Assembly (NCBI RefSeq): GCF_002288925.2 | Contig: NW_022098031.1 | Coordinates: forward strand, 11,851,309 to 11,915,308 | Source: Delphinapterus leucas | Lineage: Eukaryota; Chordata; Mammalia; Artiodactyla; Monodontidae | DNA length: 64,000 nt | Direction: 5' to 3' | Part shown: in pieces, positions 47,201-57,945 of the stretch | How positions within the stretch are numbered: the stretch's first letter is position 1 | Layout: each line of letters begins with the position of its first letter | Position numbers and translations under genes: made by a program | The notes under the pieces: model-generated | What the model was told of the DNA's origin: nothing | Seen by the model: the letters and a program-made list of their open reading frames with translations, nothing else | The model's database searches: none

Positions 47201-48023
47201 AGTAATGGAAATAAAAACAAAAATAAACAAATGGGACCTCATTAAACTCAAAAGCTTTTGCACAGGAAAGGAAACCATAAACAAAATGAAAAGACAACCC
47301 ACAGATTGGGAGAAAATATTTGCAAATAATGTGACTGACAAGGGATTAGTATCCAAAATTTGCTAACAGCCCATGTGGCTTAATATCATCAAAATAAACA
47401 ACCCAATCAAAAAATAGGCAGAATATCTAAATAGACATTTCTCCAAAGAAGTCATACATATGGCCAAGAGACACATGAAAAGATGTTAAACATTGCTAAT
47501 TATTAGAGAAATGCAAATCAAAACTACAATGAGATATCACTTCACACCAGTCAAAATGGCTATTGTCAAAAAATCCACAAGCAATAAATGCTGGAGGGGG
47601 TGTGGAGAGAAGGGAACCCTCATGCATTGTTGGTGGGAGCGTAAATTGGTACAGCCTCTACGGAAAACAGTATGGAGGTTCCTTAAAAAACTAAAAGTAG
47701 AGCTACTATATGATCCTAGAATCCCACTCCTGGGCATAAATCTGGACAAAAATATGGTCTGAAAGGATACATGCACCCCAATGTTCATTGCAGCACTATT
47801 TACGATAGCCAAGACATGGAAACCACCTAAATGTCCAACAACAGAGGAATGGAGAAAGAAGATGTGGTACATATATACAATGGAATATTACTCAGCCATT
47901 AAAAAGAATGAAATAATGCCATTTGCAGCAACATGGATGGACCTAGAGATTGTCATACTGAGTGAAGTAAGTCAGACAGAGAAAGAGAAATATTATATGA
48001 TATCACTTATATGCGGAATCTAA
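44229..48023 (+). pseudogene. L1 ORF2 pseudogene (endonuclease and reverse transcriptase)
   Basis: About 1264 codons, close to the usual L1 ORF2 length. The N-terminal endonuclease domain is readable from the ATG at 44229: LNVSGLNA (catalytic Asn), CLQEIH (catalytic Glu) and NIYAPN. A one-base loss near 44655 shifts the frame exactly at the GDFNTP metal-binding motif. The RT domain lies at 45484-46560 with a stop at 45991. Motif [12 protein letters not shown], is intact. The FADD catalytic box reads FAGV (46315-46326), so both catalytic aspartates are lost. The C-terminal Cys/His cluster [16 protein letters not shown] lies at 47590-47640. Confidence 0.92.
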
Positions 48024-48323
48024 AAGAAATGATACAAATGAACTTATTTACAAAACAGAAACAGAGTCACAGACTTAGAGAATGAACTTATGGTTACCAG
48101 GGGGGGAGGGTGGTGGGGAAGGGATAGCCAGGGAGTTTGGGATTGATGTGTACACACTGCTATATTTAAAATGGATAACCAACAAGGACCTACTGTACTG
48201 CACAGGGAACTCTGCTCAATATTATGTAACAACCTAAGTGGGAAAAGAATTTGAAAAAGAATAGATACATGTATATATGAAAAAATAAAATAGAAATTTT
48301 AAATAAAAATAAATAAACCTTTA

Positions 48324-50008
48324 ATTGAAACAGGTTACAACTCCTCAGCTTTCCCAGGCCTCCCTGGAGAACTCTATGAAGTCCAGCAACAAATGCGCCA
48401 CCTGGACCCACATGACCAGTCTCCCCAAACATGTGGTCATGTAGCACTGTGCCAGGCGAACAATTGACACTTGGGTATTGTATGGGTCTGAATTTTTCAG
48501 TCATGGCCTCAGCATGGCTGTCAGAACTTGCCCTTTTCTCCAAACTCAACTTAAAAACCTTTAGTAAGGCTTTGTTATTTTTTCTCCTGAAGTCATCTTT
48601 GTTATAAAGGGAGTTCTGTTTGTTTCCAGGCTAGCAGTTAATCAATCACTTGATATTTTAAATTTCTTGCTGATTCTATGAAGGCGCCATTATTTTGTCC
48701 AAGGAAAAAGAATACTCAGGCAGATCCCTTAACTTCTGAAGACCATGTAACAGAGAGCAGCTCCATCTTCTAAATAAGGTGCTTTGGTATCAATGTCAGA
48801 AAGAATATTGGGCTGGTTAGAATAAGGACTTGATATATAGTTTCCAATATTACTTATGGTCTCAATATTCTAGATTAGGAAGTATCCGCTTACTCCTTTG
48901 ACCAATTTTGACGATCTGCAGAGACATGACATATATAAAGATCAGAAGGTGTATATGTATCGTACTTTAAAATGTTAATTTCTGTCTATTCATCACTAAC
49001 ACTTGGTTCAAATATCCCCTTTCAGAAAAGTCTTTTTTAAGTCCCCAACTAATTATTTTACTTTGTAGTCTCTTAATATTACACTTTTGCTATATTATAT
49101 AATTATTGAGTAATATTTTAATATCAAACTATATATTTTTTCATTTCCTCTCGTCCCCACCACCGCTCCCAGTCTCACATGCGAACACTCAAGCAGCAGC
49201 TGGAGTTTTCTGTATGTACTGCCCTTAGTCGTAAAAACCATGCCTTCCAATTATAAAGGCCAGGAAATTGAGGAAGAATGGCTTTGTGTTTTGGTTTTCT
49301 GGAGGAGGGGAGTTGATTTTTTGGTCTTTTTTTTTTTTAGTTCTAAGAAACTGAGCCTTAAATATCACAAGCTGAATTCTGGCAGACCTAGGGCACAGAC
49401 TTTACAGTAAACCCTACAGTGTGACGATAGGAGTTGCTATCTTGCTCCCCAAATAAAATAAGAGTTTGACTAAAGAGTAGAAAAGGGAGAATCAGAGAGG
49501 CTGAGACAGCATGAATAAGCTGGAAGATCCCTGAGAACGGGTCTGGCCCTCAAGGTCACAGATCTGGGAGTCCTGGGAGCACAGGGGCAGCTAGACTATA
49601 GAACCTGCAATAGTGACCCCAGGAAAGCTGGAGGGGATCCCAGAGTAGAAGGGACAGTGCCCAGCTTCTCCGAGTATTGTCCAGAAATGTACCAATCTTA
49701 CGGAGACATTCACATTTAATCTGCAGCAATATATAGAGATGTGTAGGCTGTTGGCCTGAGGGAAGTACCACAAAGTCTCATTCTCTGCCTTCCCAAGCTT
49801 CCCGAGGAGTGTGCAGAGTGGCTGAGAACCAGCCAGCAGCTTCTGAGAGCCTGTGCAGAGTGAAGGGAGTGGTTGTGATGACGCGTTGCCTCAGCGGGAT
49901 CACTGTTAAGGGAAGGAATGGCTGTTAAGAGCTGAAGTCCAAGGGCCAGGCAGAGAGTGCCACACTTCTATGAGGCCACAGAAGGGACTTCCAATGCCGG
50001 CAGGATGT
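48324..50008. other. Unique sequence, no gene called
   Basis: No repeat recognised in 1.7 kb. The minus frame 48190-48549 (119 codons) partly overlaps the L1 3' UTR and ends in a low-complexity Phe/Leu-rich tail. Its first 80 codons match nothing I know. Confidence 0.45.
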
Positions 50009-50009
50009 A

Positions 50010-50378
50010 TGATCCCTGCCATAATCTCTTCAGTCTGCTATAACAAAATGCCATAGACTAGGCAGCTTATAAACAACAGAAATTTATTTCTCACAATTCT
50101 GGAGGTTGGGAAGTCCAAGGTCAAGGCTCCAGCAGATTTGGTGTCTGATGAGGACTCGCTTCCTGATGGATGGCTGTCTTCTCGCTATGTCCTCACATGG
50201 CAGAATAGATGAGAGAGCTTTCTGGGGTCTCTTTTATAAGGAGACTAATCCCATTCATGAGGGCTCCATCCTTATGACCTAATCGCTTCCCAAAGACCCC
50301 ACCTCCTAACACCATGCATTGGAGATTAGGTTTCAACACATGATTTTTGTGGAGACACAAACACTCAATATAGTGCAG
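50010..50378 (-). mobile_element. ERVL-MaLR LTR (MST/MLT1-like), minus strand
   Basis: Reverse LTR: TCTGCTATAACAAAATGCCA, GCAGCTTATAAACAACAGAA, TTTATTTCTCACAATTCTGG, TGTCCTCACATGGCAGAATA, TTTATAAGGAGACTAATCCC and CCCACCTCCTAACACCATG are diagnostic. The ends are approximate. Confidence 0.87.
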
Positions 50379-50541
50379 GCCCCTAGGTACGTGGGCCCCC
50401 TGAGCTACCTCTGAGGAAATGGGTAGAGAATTCTGAAAGAGATGGAGACTTAAACCTGAACAGACTAAGTTACTTTGAATTGGAAGGACTGAGTTTACCA
50501 TTACGCAGTGAACATGAAGGCTTACAAGCTGTGTTAATTTT

Positions 50542-50683
50542 TTGTTTGTTTTGTTTTGTTTTTTGTTGCTTTCAGCCATGCTGCGGGGCATGTGGGATCT
50601 TAGTTCCCCAACCAGGGATCGAACCCAGGCCCCCTGCAGAGGAAACACGGAGTCCTGACCACTGGACTACCAGGGAAGTGCCT
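50542..50683 (-). mobile_element. CHR-1-like SINE, minus strand
   Basis: Reverse short SINE with a GTTTT-rich tail, then CATGCTGCGGGGCATGTGGG, a reversed B box (GGGATCGAACCC) and ACTGGACTACCAGGGAAG. Target duplications AAGCTGTGTTAATTTT (50526-50541) and AAGCTACATTAATTTT (50684-50699) match at 14 of 16 positions. Confidence 0.92.
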
Positions 50684-50825
50684 AAGCTACATTAATTTTA
50701 ATGAAAGAAATTTATACTTTTTCAAGAATATATTTAAAAGTATATTTATAATTTTCCAAGTCCTTACTCTATAAAAATGAAAACCTAATGCATTAACATC
50801 ATTTATTCATTCAAATAAAAATCGA

Positions 50826-50884
50826 ATGTTTATTCCAAGCGCTACGCTGAAAGCTGGAGATACAAAGATAAATAAGCTGTCTTT
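50826..50884 (+). repeat. Possible ancient repeat used as L1 target
   Basis: AAGCTGGAGATACAAAGATA preceded by a GCGCTACGC-type word resembles the old repeat also seen near 61330. It supplies the first codons of the open frame that runs into the L1. Confidence 0.35.
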
Positions 50885-50902
50885 AAGAAAGTTATGGTTT
50901 AG

Positions 50903-52362
50903 CACATATGGACACCTTATCTTTGATAAAGGTGGCAGGAATGTACAGTGGAGAAAGGACAGCCTCTTCAATAAATGGTGCTGGGAAAACTGGACAGGTA
51001 CATATAAAAGTATGAGATTAGATCACTCCCTAACACCATACACAAAAATAAGCTCAAAATGGATTAAAGACCTAAATGTAAGGCCAGATGCTATAAAACT
51101 CTTAGAGGAAAACATAGGCAGAACACTCTATGACATAAATCACAGCAAGATCCTTTCTGACCCACCTCCTAGAGAAATGGAAATAAAAACAAAAATAAAC
51201 AAATGGGACCTAATGAAACTTCAAAGCTTTTGCACAGCAAAGGAAACCATAAACAAGACCAAAAGACAACCCTCAGAATGGGAGAAAATATTTGCAAATG
51301 AAGCAACTGACAAAGGATTAATCTCCAAAATTTACAAGCAGCTCATGCAGCTCAATAACAAAAAAACAAACAACCCAATCCAAAAATGGGCAGAAGACCT
51401 AAATAGACATTTCTCCAAAGAAGATATACAGACTGCCAACAAACACATGAAAGAATGCTCAACATCATTAATCATTAGAGAAATGCAAATCAAAACTACA
51501 TTGAGATATCATCTCACACCAGTCAGAATGGCCATCATCAAAAAATCTAGAAACAATAAATGCTGGAGAGGGTGTGGAGAAAAGGGAACACTCTTGCACT
51601 GCTGGTGGGAATGTGAATTGGTTCAGCCACTATGGAGAACAGTATGGAGGTTCCTTAAAAAACTACAAATAGAATTACCATATGACCCAGCAATCCCACT
51701 ACTGGGCATATGAGAAAACCAAAATTCAAAAAGAGTCATGTACCAAAATGTTCATTGCAGTTCTATTTACAATAGCCCGGAGACGGAAACAACCTAAGTG
51801 CCCATCATCGGATGAATGGATAAAGAAGGTGTGGCACATATATACAATGGAATATTACTCAGCCTTAAAAAGAAACGAAATTGAGTTATTTGTAATAGAT
51901 GGATAGACCTAGAGTCTGTCATACAGAGTGAAGCAAGTCAGAAAGAAAAAGACAAATACCGTATGCTAACACATATATATGGAATTTAAGAAAAAAAAAA
52001 TGTCATGAAGAACCTAGGGGTAAGACAGGAATAAAGACGCAGACCTACTGGAGAACGGACTTGAGGGTATTGGGAGGGGGAAGGGTGAGCTTTGACAGGG
52101 CGAGAGAGAGTCATGGACATATACACACTAACAAATGTAGTAAGGTAGATAGCTAGTGGGAAGCAGCCGCATGGCACAGGGATATTAGCTCGGTGCTTTG
52201 TGACAGCCTGGAGGGGTGGGATAGGGAGGGTGGGAGGGAGACGCAAGAGGGAAGACATATGGGAACATATGTATATGTATAACTGATTCACTTTGTTATA
52301 AAGCAGATACGAACACACCATTGTAAAGCAATTATACCCCAATAAAGATGTTACAAAAAAAA
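50903..52362 (+). mobile_element. Young 5'-truncated L1, 1.46 kb
   Basis: L1 3' portion with a perfect 18-bp target duplication, AAGAAAGTTATGGTTTAG, at 50885-50902 and 52363-52380, and a poly(A) tail after CCAATAAAGATG. By eye it is very similar to 23850-25347 and to the 62-64 kb copy. The ORF2 C-terminal frame is open from the target site to 51713. There a 5-bp loss relative to the other copies (CATATGAG instead of CATATACCCTGAG) shifts the frame. It is one of the youngest insertions in the window. Confidence 0.95.
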
Positions 52363-52430
52363 AAGAAAGTTATGGTTTAGTGCAGGAGACCCTACGGTCA
52401 CATGTGATAAGTACTATTGGAAAGATATAT

Positions 52431-52542
52431 GTATTTGTTTTCTGAGGCTGCTGTAACAAATTACCATAAACTTTGTGACTTAAAACTACAGGAATTTATT
52501 CTCTCACAGCTCTGGAGACCAGAAGTCCAAAATCAAAATTGT
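52431..52542 (-). mobile_element. MaLR LTR fragment, minus strand
   Basis: TTTCTGAGGCTGCTGTAACA, AATTACCATAAACTTTGTGA and TTTATTCTCTCACAGCTCTG are the 3' end of an MLT1-type LTR in reverse. The rest of the LTR is missing. Confidence 0.75.
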
Positions 52543-52683
52543 AGTAAAAACAATATGTGTTAAATTAAGAAGTCCATGGAGCACTCACATGTAATTCACA
52601 TATAATATGTAAATCTGTCCAAAATACACTTCCATAATCTGCCAATGAAAATAGAGTGACTTTTACATACGCTATGTAACTAC

Positions 52684-53138
52684 AGTCATACCTCAGAGCT
52701 ATTGTGGGTTCAGTTCCAGACCACTGCAATAAAGTGAATATCGCAGTAAGGGAGTCACACAAATTTTTTTATTTCCTTGTGAATATAAAAGTTATATTTA
52801 CACTATACTGTAGCCTCTTAAGTGTGCAATAGCATTATATTTTAAAAAAACAATGTACATACCTTAATTTAAAAATACTTCATTGCTGAAAAATGCTAAC
52901 CATCACCTGAGCCTTCAGTGAGTCATAATCTTTTTTCAGTAGTAACATCGAAGACCACTGATCAGAGATCACCCTGACAAATATATTAATAATGAAAATG
53001 TTTGAAATATTGCGAAATCACCAAAATGTGACACAGAGACATAAAGTGAGCAAATGCTCTTAGAAAAATGGTGATGACACAGAGTTGCCACAAACCTTCA
53101 ACTTGTAAAATATGCGATATCTGCAAAGCACAGTAGAT
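52684..53138. mobile_element. Tigger1-like DNA transposon, internally deleted
   Basis: Starts CAGTCATACCTCAGAGCTAT, with GTTCCAGACCACTGCAATAA and the block AACAATGTACATACCTTAAT. It then jumps to the other terminal region (GTAACATCGAAGACCACTGA, AAATGTGACACAGAGACATA, AGTTGCCACAAACCTTCAAC). The transposase-coding middle is absent, so it was moved, if at all, by another copy's transposase. Confidence 0.85.
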
Positions 53139-53139
53139 G

Positions 53140-54155
53140 AGCTCTGCCTGTTTACGTAATTAAAATAACTGAACTAGAAAACTGTTGTGATGAAGCTGGT
53201 GTTGAGTAAAAACAGTATTTCAGCATGGCACTGTTTTCTCTGTTTGCTGCTTGTTATCAGTTGAATTTTTTAAATGCTCTTCTCTTTACATAAGTCACTT
53301 TTTAAATCAACTTGAGCAGCCGACAATGGTATTAGATGTTTTTGTAAACAAATTCTCTACATTTTGGTTGCATTTTACTCTAAAATATTAGAATCAAGGC
53401 ATTTGACAAATGGAGGGCCAAAAAAACTTCAGCTTGTGAAACGCTTTAGGGAATTCAAGTTTTTTAAAACAAACTCTATAAAGAGAGAAGCAATGATATT
53501 TGTCCCTACAAAAGCAAGGAAGTTAACAAATGTAGCAATAAGAATTTAAACGGTATACAGGATTTAATTTTAAAAGTCCATAATTGCAATTTGGAAAATC
53601 TCAATTTGGGGAAGATTTTTAATGGGGTCCCTACTTTTAATTGGATAAACTGGCATTCTGTTTCAGAATAGAATGGAATAGAGTTGAGAAGCCTACACTT
53701 CTGCAACATTTAAATTTGGAAAAACGTTTCAAATAAAGACAACCTTTTTGACAAGTTTTGTCTTATAAAAATTCATGTCAAAAAAAGATACTCTAGATTG
53801 AAGGAAAAATATCTGGGCCAAAATTTTTACTCATTTTAATATATAAAAAAAAAGAGAATTAAGGACATCCTCCCTTTAGCAGAATTTGCTCAGACCTTAC
53901 TACGTACTTCAACTCTGCAGAGAGAATAAATATATTCTCATTAAAAATAGGGTCTTCAGAGAAAAGTCAATTAAAGGTGTCAAAAATCTCCAATTTACAC
54001 ATCAGAAAATCCAATTTTGAATATAATAAGCAATTTTATTAAAAAATTTAGGACCATATTGGGAAAAATGCATTATTTATTCAAAGAAAAAGAAGGAGCA
54101 AGAGAGGAGGAGAAACAAAATGTCATAGAGTTAAGGACGGAGCCAACTAAGAAAC
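53140..54155. other. AT-rich unique sequence, no gene seen
   Basis: Very AT-rich, no repeat recognised. Short frames of 60-74 codons on both strands are uninformative. Confidence 0.45.
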
Positions 54156-54157
54156 TA

Positions 54158-54377
54158 CAGTGGGCTCTCAATATCCAAGAGTTGTGCATCTGTGGATTCA
54201 ACCAACTGAAATTTCAAAATTTTGAGCCAATGGTTCATTGAATCTACAGATGCAAAACCCATGGATAAGGAGGGCAGCCAGTACTATCACCATTCATCGG
54301 ACTTGACTATCCCTGGATTTTGGTATCCACGGGGCCTCCTGGAACCAATCCCCCCGTGGATACCGAAGGAACAACTG
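54158..54377 (+). mobile_element. Miniature Tigger/mariner-type transposon with TA duplication
   Basis: A 220-bp non-autonomous element starting CAGTGGGCTCTCAATATCC and ending GAAGGAACAACTG, flanked by TA at 54156-54157 and 54378-54379. Internal CTGTGGATTCAACCAAC and GATTTTGGTATCCACGGGG are typical of this group. The two ends are imperfect inverted repeats. It is the same family as 59572-59710, in the opposite orientation. Confidence 0.82.
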
Positions 54378-54480
54378 TAATTAAAGTGTAGTAACATGGT
54401 TCAAGAATAATTATCATGCTCATATTTTTTTAACATTCAGATAATCAATATATCTGCTTTAATATTTTTAGACTTTTAAA

Positions 54481-54665
54481 GTTTATTTTATTGAAGTATA
54501 GTTATTTACAATGTTGTGTTAATTTCTGCTGTACAGCAAAGTGATTCAGTTCTAAATATATATATATACATTCTTTTTATATTCTTTTCCATTATGGTTT
54601 ATCATAAGGTATTGAATATAGTTCCCTGTGCTATACAGTAGGGCCTTGTTGTTTATCCATTAGGG
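54481..54665 (-). mobile_element. L1 3'-end fragment, minus strand
   Basis: Short L1 3' UTR in reverse: TTTATTGAAGTATAGTTATT, ACAATGTTGTGTTAATTTCT, GCTGTACAGCAAAGTGATTC and GTTCCCTGTGCTATACAGTA. A perfect 11-bp target duplication, AGACTTTTAAA, lies at 54470-54480 and 54666-54676. Confidence 0.92.
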
Positions 54666-54676
54666 AGACTTTTAAA

Positions 54677-55775
54677 AACAATTTTTAATGGAATTGTTTT
54701 ATGTCCAAAAATAACATAAACCGGTTTGTTCATTAACAAGTATATATTTAAAATTCATATGATTTTAGTTATTTTTAACAAGCCTTACCTCAAAAATAGT
54801 TGGGTTGATAAACTAGATTCTCATCTAAGTTCAGCCAAAGTGCAGACTGTGTGGCAACATACGAGGGTGGAACAGGGGCCTTTAAGGCCGCACTGAGGGG
54901 TACTGATTCCATCCAGAGGGTTCAGAGGATGGGACAGCGTGTACGAGGAGAGAGGTGGGTGCAGCCAGGCCGGCAGGCTGTTGGGTTCCCACCCCCACTC
55001 CATCCAGAGCAGCTCAGCTTATATCTGTCTTACCTATTGGTTTTCCATGTAAGCTCTAATTTGAAGGAATGGTTCTCTGGCTAAAAATAAGCTTGAAAAC
55101 ACTGCTGTGGGCAATGGAGTGTCAGGGATGAATTTTAAGCAGTGGAGTAACACGATCAGGTTTACGTTTTTAAAAGTCACTCTGGCAACGGAGAGGGAGG
55201 ACATTGCTTATGAAAAGTCAACACTGGGATTTATGCTAAATCCACATTTCCAAGTGTGTATTTTTCATAAGTGTCCATTCTCCCTCTTACAAATGACCAG
55301 AAAATCATGTTTCCAAAGCCCCTCCTGTGAGGATCTGCACAATGAGTTATGATTATAATTCCATGAAAAGGTCTGTTCCTTTTACTTTCTATTTTTTGGA
55401 AAGAGGTTCAAAGTAACTGTATTTTTAATAATATTTTGAAATGGTAAAACAATTTTACATTACAGTCCAAGGGTGGTAAGGTGAGGACGAGGGGCCATGG
55501 AACAATCCAACAAATAAAAAGGGAAACTGAGAAACACATGGTGAAAAGTTCTGTTTCTTTTGACAACCTAATATGATTTAAGTTACAAATCAACAAGAAC
55601 TACATTACATAATTTTTTTTTTTTGATCTAGCTGCCTGGATGCTCAGAACTAAATTAAATGTTTGACTGTAGCAACTGATTCTAGCTACTTGCAGAACAA
55701 AATTTTCCTCCGCTTAATTTCCTTATTTTGTTTTGCTTTTTTCTAAATTGCTATTTCGAGTACCATTTGGAGGTA
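54677..55775. other. Mostly unique sequence, possible ancient repeat
   Basis: At 55100-55200 (GAATTTTAAGCAGTGGAGTA, ACACGATCAGGTTTACG, GTCACTCTGGCAACGGAG) an old unnamed mammalian repeat is likely. Otherwise no gene or repeat recognised. About 13 T lie at 55612. Confidence 0.4.
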
Positions 55776-55779
55776 CTGG

Positions 55780-55890
55780 ATCTAAATCGTAAATAATAAC
55801 TGTAATGACTGCTAACATTATACAGGCCCACAATGTTCTAGACTATATATATTAACTCATTTAATCCTTACGGAAACTGAATATTCAACT
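55780..55890 (-). mobile_element. MIR SINE fragment, minus strand
   Basis: AATAATAACTGTAATGACTG, then TATATATTAACTCATTTAAT and CCTTACGGAAACTGAA are a reversed MIR 3' part. Confidence 0.6.
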
Positions 55891-56074
55891 CTCTCTGGCT
55901 TTGGAATTAGTGAACTTATTTATAAAACACTGGTAACATAAAAGGACATCTGTCTCCTTTTATCACTGCTGTAAGCTTACTCATCATTTCTGTTCTTAAA
56001 ATCCATCAAAGCATTGAAATAGCCAATTTCAAAAAATAATTCAATGCACTAAAAATCAAATCATTAGAAATCAC

Positions 56075-56225
56075 CTCCCTGAGCCTCAACTCTCTCTTAC
56101 ATAAAACGAGTCTAAAAATAATGATACATAACAAGCTTGTAGGCAGTTCTAATGCAAAAATTCATGTAAAATCATGTAGAACATTTTGATATGGTAAACA
56201 AATGTTAGTTATTGTTATTCTGAAA
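56075..56225 (+). mobile_element. MIR SINE fragment, plus strand
   Basis: CCTGAGCCTCAACTCTCTCT, TACATAAAACGAGTCTAAAA, ATAATGATACATAACAAGCT and AACAAATGTTAGTTATTGTT are MIR core and 3' end. Confidence 0.72.
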
Positions 56226-56487
56226 AAGAGACAAGGAGGAGTTCTTTGTTATCATCTTACACCTCTTGTGCATTCCACTGGCAAGTCACTCTTCACAATA
56301 AGGCCAGAATTTGACCACTTCTCAGCACCTCTGCCCTGGTGCAGGGCACCATCATCTCTCACTAGGACCATTGCCACAGCTTCCCAGTGGGTCTCCCACT
56401 TCACACTTTTTCCTCCTCCACACAGCAGGCAGAGTGACTCTTTTACAATACAATGCAGCTCATACCACTTCCCTGCTCCAAACCCTC
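56226..56487. other. Unassigned sequence, no gene called
   Basis: CACCTCTGCCCTGGTGCAGG and nearby words recall the L2 body, but the match is not clear. The opposite-strand frames 56202-56495 and 56252-56515 mirror each other and are not convincing. Confidence 0.35.
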
Positions 56488-57415
56488 TGAGGTAGGCAGA
56501 ACACTGACCTTGCAAAAATATCTGTGAATATGTTCCCTCATGAATATGTTCCCTTACAGGGCCAAAGGTTCTTTGCAGATGTGATTAAGTAAAGGATCTT
56601 GAGGTGAAGGAAGATTATTCTTGATTTCCCAGATGTAATCGCAAGGGTCCTTATAAGAAGGAGGCAGTAGTCAGAGATGTGACAACAGAAGGAGAGGTTG
56701 GAGGGGTGCCGTTGCTGGAAGGGGGCAATAAGCCAAGGAATGTGGGCAGCCTCTAGAAGGTGGAAAATTCAAGGAACAGACTCTCCCCTAAGGTCCCCAG
56801 AAGGAAAGCAGCCCTGCTTGCCATCACTTTGATTTTAGCCCCATGTTACAGATTGAATTGGGTCTCCCCGTCAAAATATTTTGGAGTTCTAACCCCCAGT
56901 ACCCCAGAATGTGCCATATTTAGACAAAGGGTCTTTACAGAGGTAATCAGCTTAAACTGAGGTCATTAGGACAGGTCCTATTCCAGTATGACTTGTATGT
57001 CTATAAAAAGGAGAAATTTGGACACAGACATGCACACAAGGAGAACACCAGGTAAAGAAGAAGGCAGATATCAGGGTGGTGCTTCTACAAACCAAGGAAT
57101 GCCAAAGATTGCCAGCAAACCACCAGAAGCTAGGGGAGAGGCTTGGAACAATTCTTCCTCGCAGCACTCAGAAGAAACAACCCTGCTGACACCTTGATCT
57201 CAGACTTTTAGCCTACAGAAGTGTAAGGCAATACACTTCTATTGTTTAAGGCACCTCGTTGCGGTACTTTGTTTTGGCAGCCCCAGCGAGCTAGTTGACC
57301 CCGTAAGACCCACTAGGGATGTCTGACATCTAGAACTGTAAAATAATTAATTTGTATTGCTCTAATCCACTAAGTTTGTGGTAATTTGTCATAGCAGCAA
57401 TAGGAAACTAATACA
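56488..57415 (+). mobile_element. ERVL-MaLR LTR (outer), split by another LTR
   Basis: The left part, 56488-56843 (GATGTGATTAAGTAAAGGAT, AAGCCAAGGAATGTGGGCAG, AGCAGCCCTGCTTGCCATCA, ending TTTTAGCCCCA), continues after the inner LTR at 57299 (CCCCGTAAGACCCACTAGGG, AACTGTAAAATAATTAATTT, AGCAGCAATAGGAAACTAAT). Together they form one collinear MLT1-type LTR. No coding remains. Confidence 0.87.
56844..57298 (+). mobile_element. ERVL-MaLR LTR (inner, nested)
   Basis: A second MaLR LTR, MLT1A-like, starting TGTTACAGATTGAATTGGGT and containing CAAACCAAGGAATGCCAAAG and TGACACCTTGATCTCAGACT. The right end, near GCTAGTTGA, is diverged. It interrupts the outer LTR at CCCC. It resembles the LTR at 31389-31846 closely in block order. 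Confidence 0.87.
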
Positions 57416-57444
57416 TTCTCCAAAGTCTCCCCATCAGAAGTCCA

Positions 57445-57945
57445 AAAATCTGAAGTCCTCGCCACAGCTTAGCATCTTCCAACCTGACACTTCCTCTCTG
57501 ACTTAATCTCCCACTATTCTTCCCTTGTTCCTTCTGTCCCACCCCCACTGGTTTCCTTGCTGTTCTTTGAACACCCTTGCTCACTCACCCCAGGGCCTTT
57601 GCATTTGCTGCTTCCTCTGACTGAAATGCTCTTCCTCCTCCCATGCCCTTACTTCTTTCAGGTCCCTGATCTTAAATCACCTTATCAGAGAAGCCTTCCC
57701 TCAATATCCTATGTAAAATAGCACTATCTCCCCCTCTCTGCTTTATTTTTCTTTGCACTTATCACCCTTTACTTGTTATACACTTGCTAATTTGTGATCA
57801 TCATCTCCTCTTGTCCCCATTAAAACAGAAGCACCTTGAGGGCAGGGAGTTGTTTGGTTCATTCCTGTGTCCCCACTACCTATAGGGGCCAGGCAAATAG
57901 GAAACACTCAAGACATCTTTCTTGACTGAAGGAATTCAAAATTTC
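57445..57945 (+). mobile_element. L2 LINE 3' end
   Basis: Long L2 3' portion: GGGCCTTTGCATTTGCTGCT, CTGAAATGCTCTTCCTCCTC, AGAGAAGCCTTCCCTCAATA, TGCTTTATTTTTCTTTGCAC and CACCTTGAGGGCAGGGAGTT, ending near AAGACATCTTTCTTGACTGA. Confidence 0.9.

Larger units (their letters stand above)
42096..48311 (+). mobile_element. Full-length L1, 6.2 kb, inactive
   Basis: A complete L1 with a roughly 1-kb 5' UTR (42096-43097), ORF1 (43098-44027), spacer (44028-44228), ORF2 (44229-48023) and a 3' UTR ending in an A/T-rich tail with several AATAAA. A perfect 12-bp target duplication, AATAAACCTTTA, brackets it at 42084-42095 and 48312-48323, although the right copy lies against an A-rich tail. The 5' UTR resembles that of the minus-strand L1 near 38.0 kb. 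Both reading frames are destroyed, so it cannot move on its own. It is older than the copies at 22.4, 50.9 and 62.1 kb. Confidence 0.93.

Noticed and set aside
48190..48549. 119-codon minus-strand frame as a gene
   Set aside because: It partly overlaps the L1 3' UTR and ends in low-complexity Phe-rich sequence, with no supporting structure.
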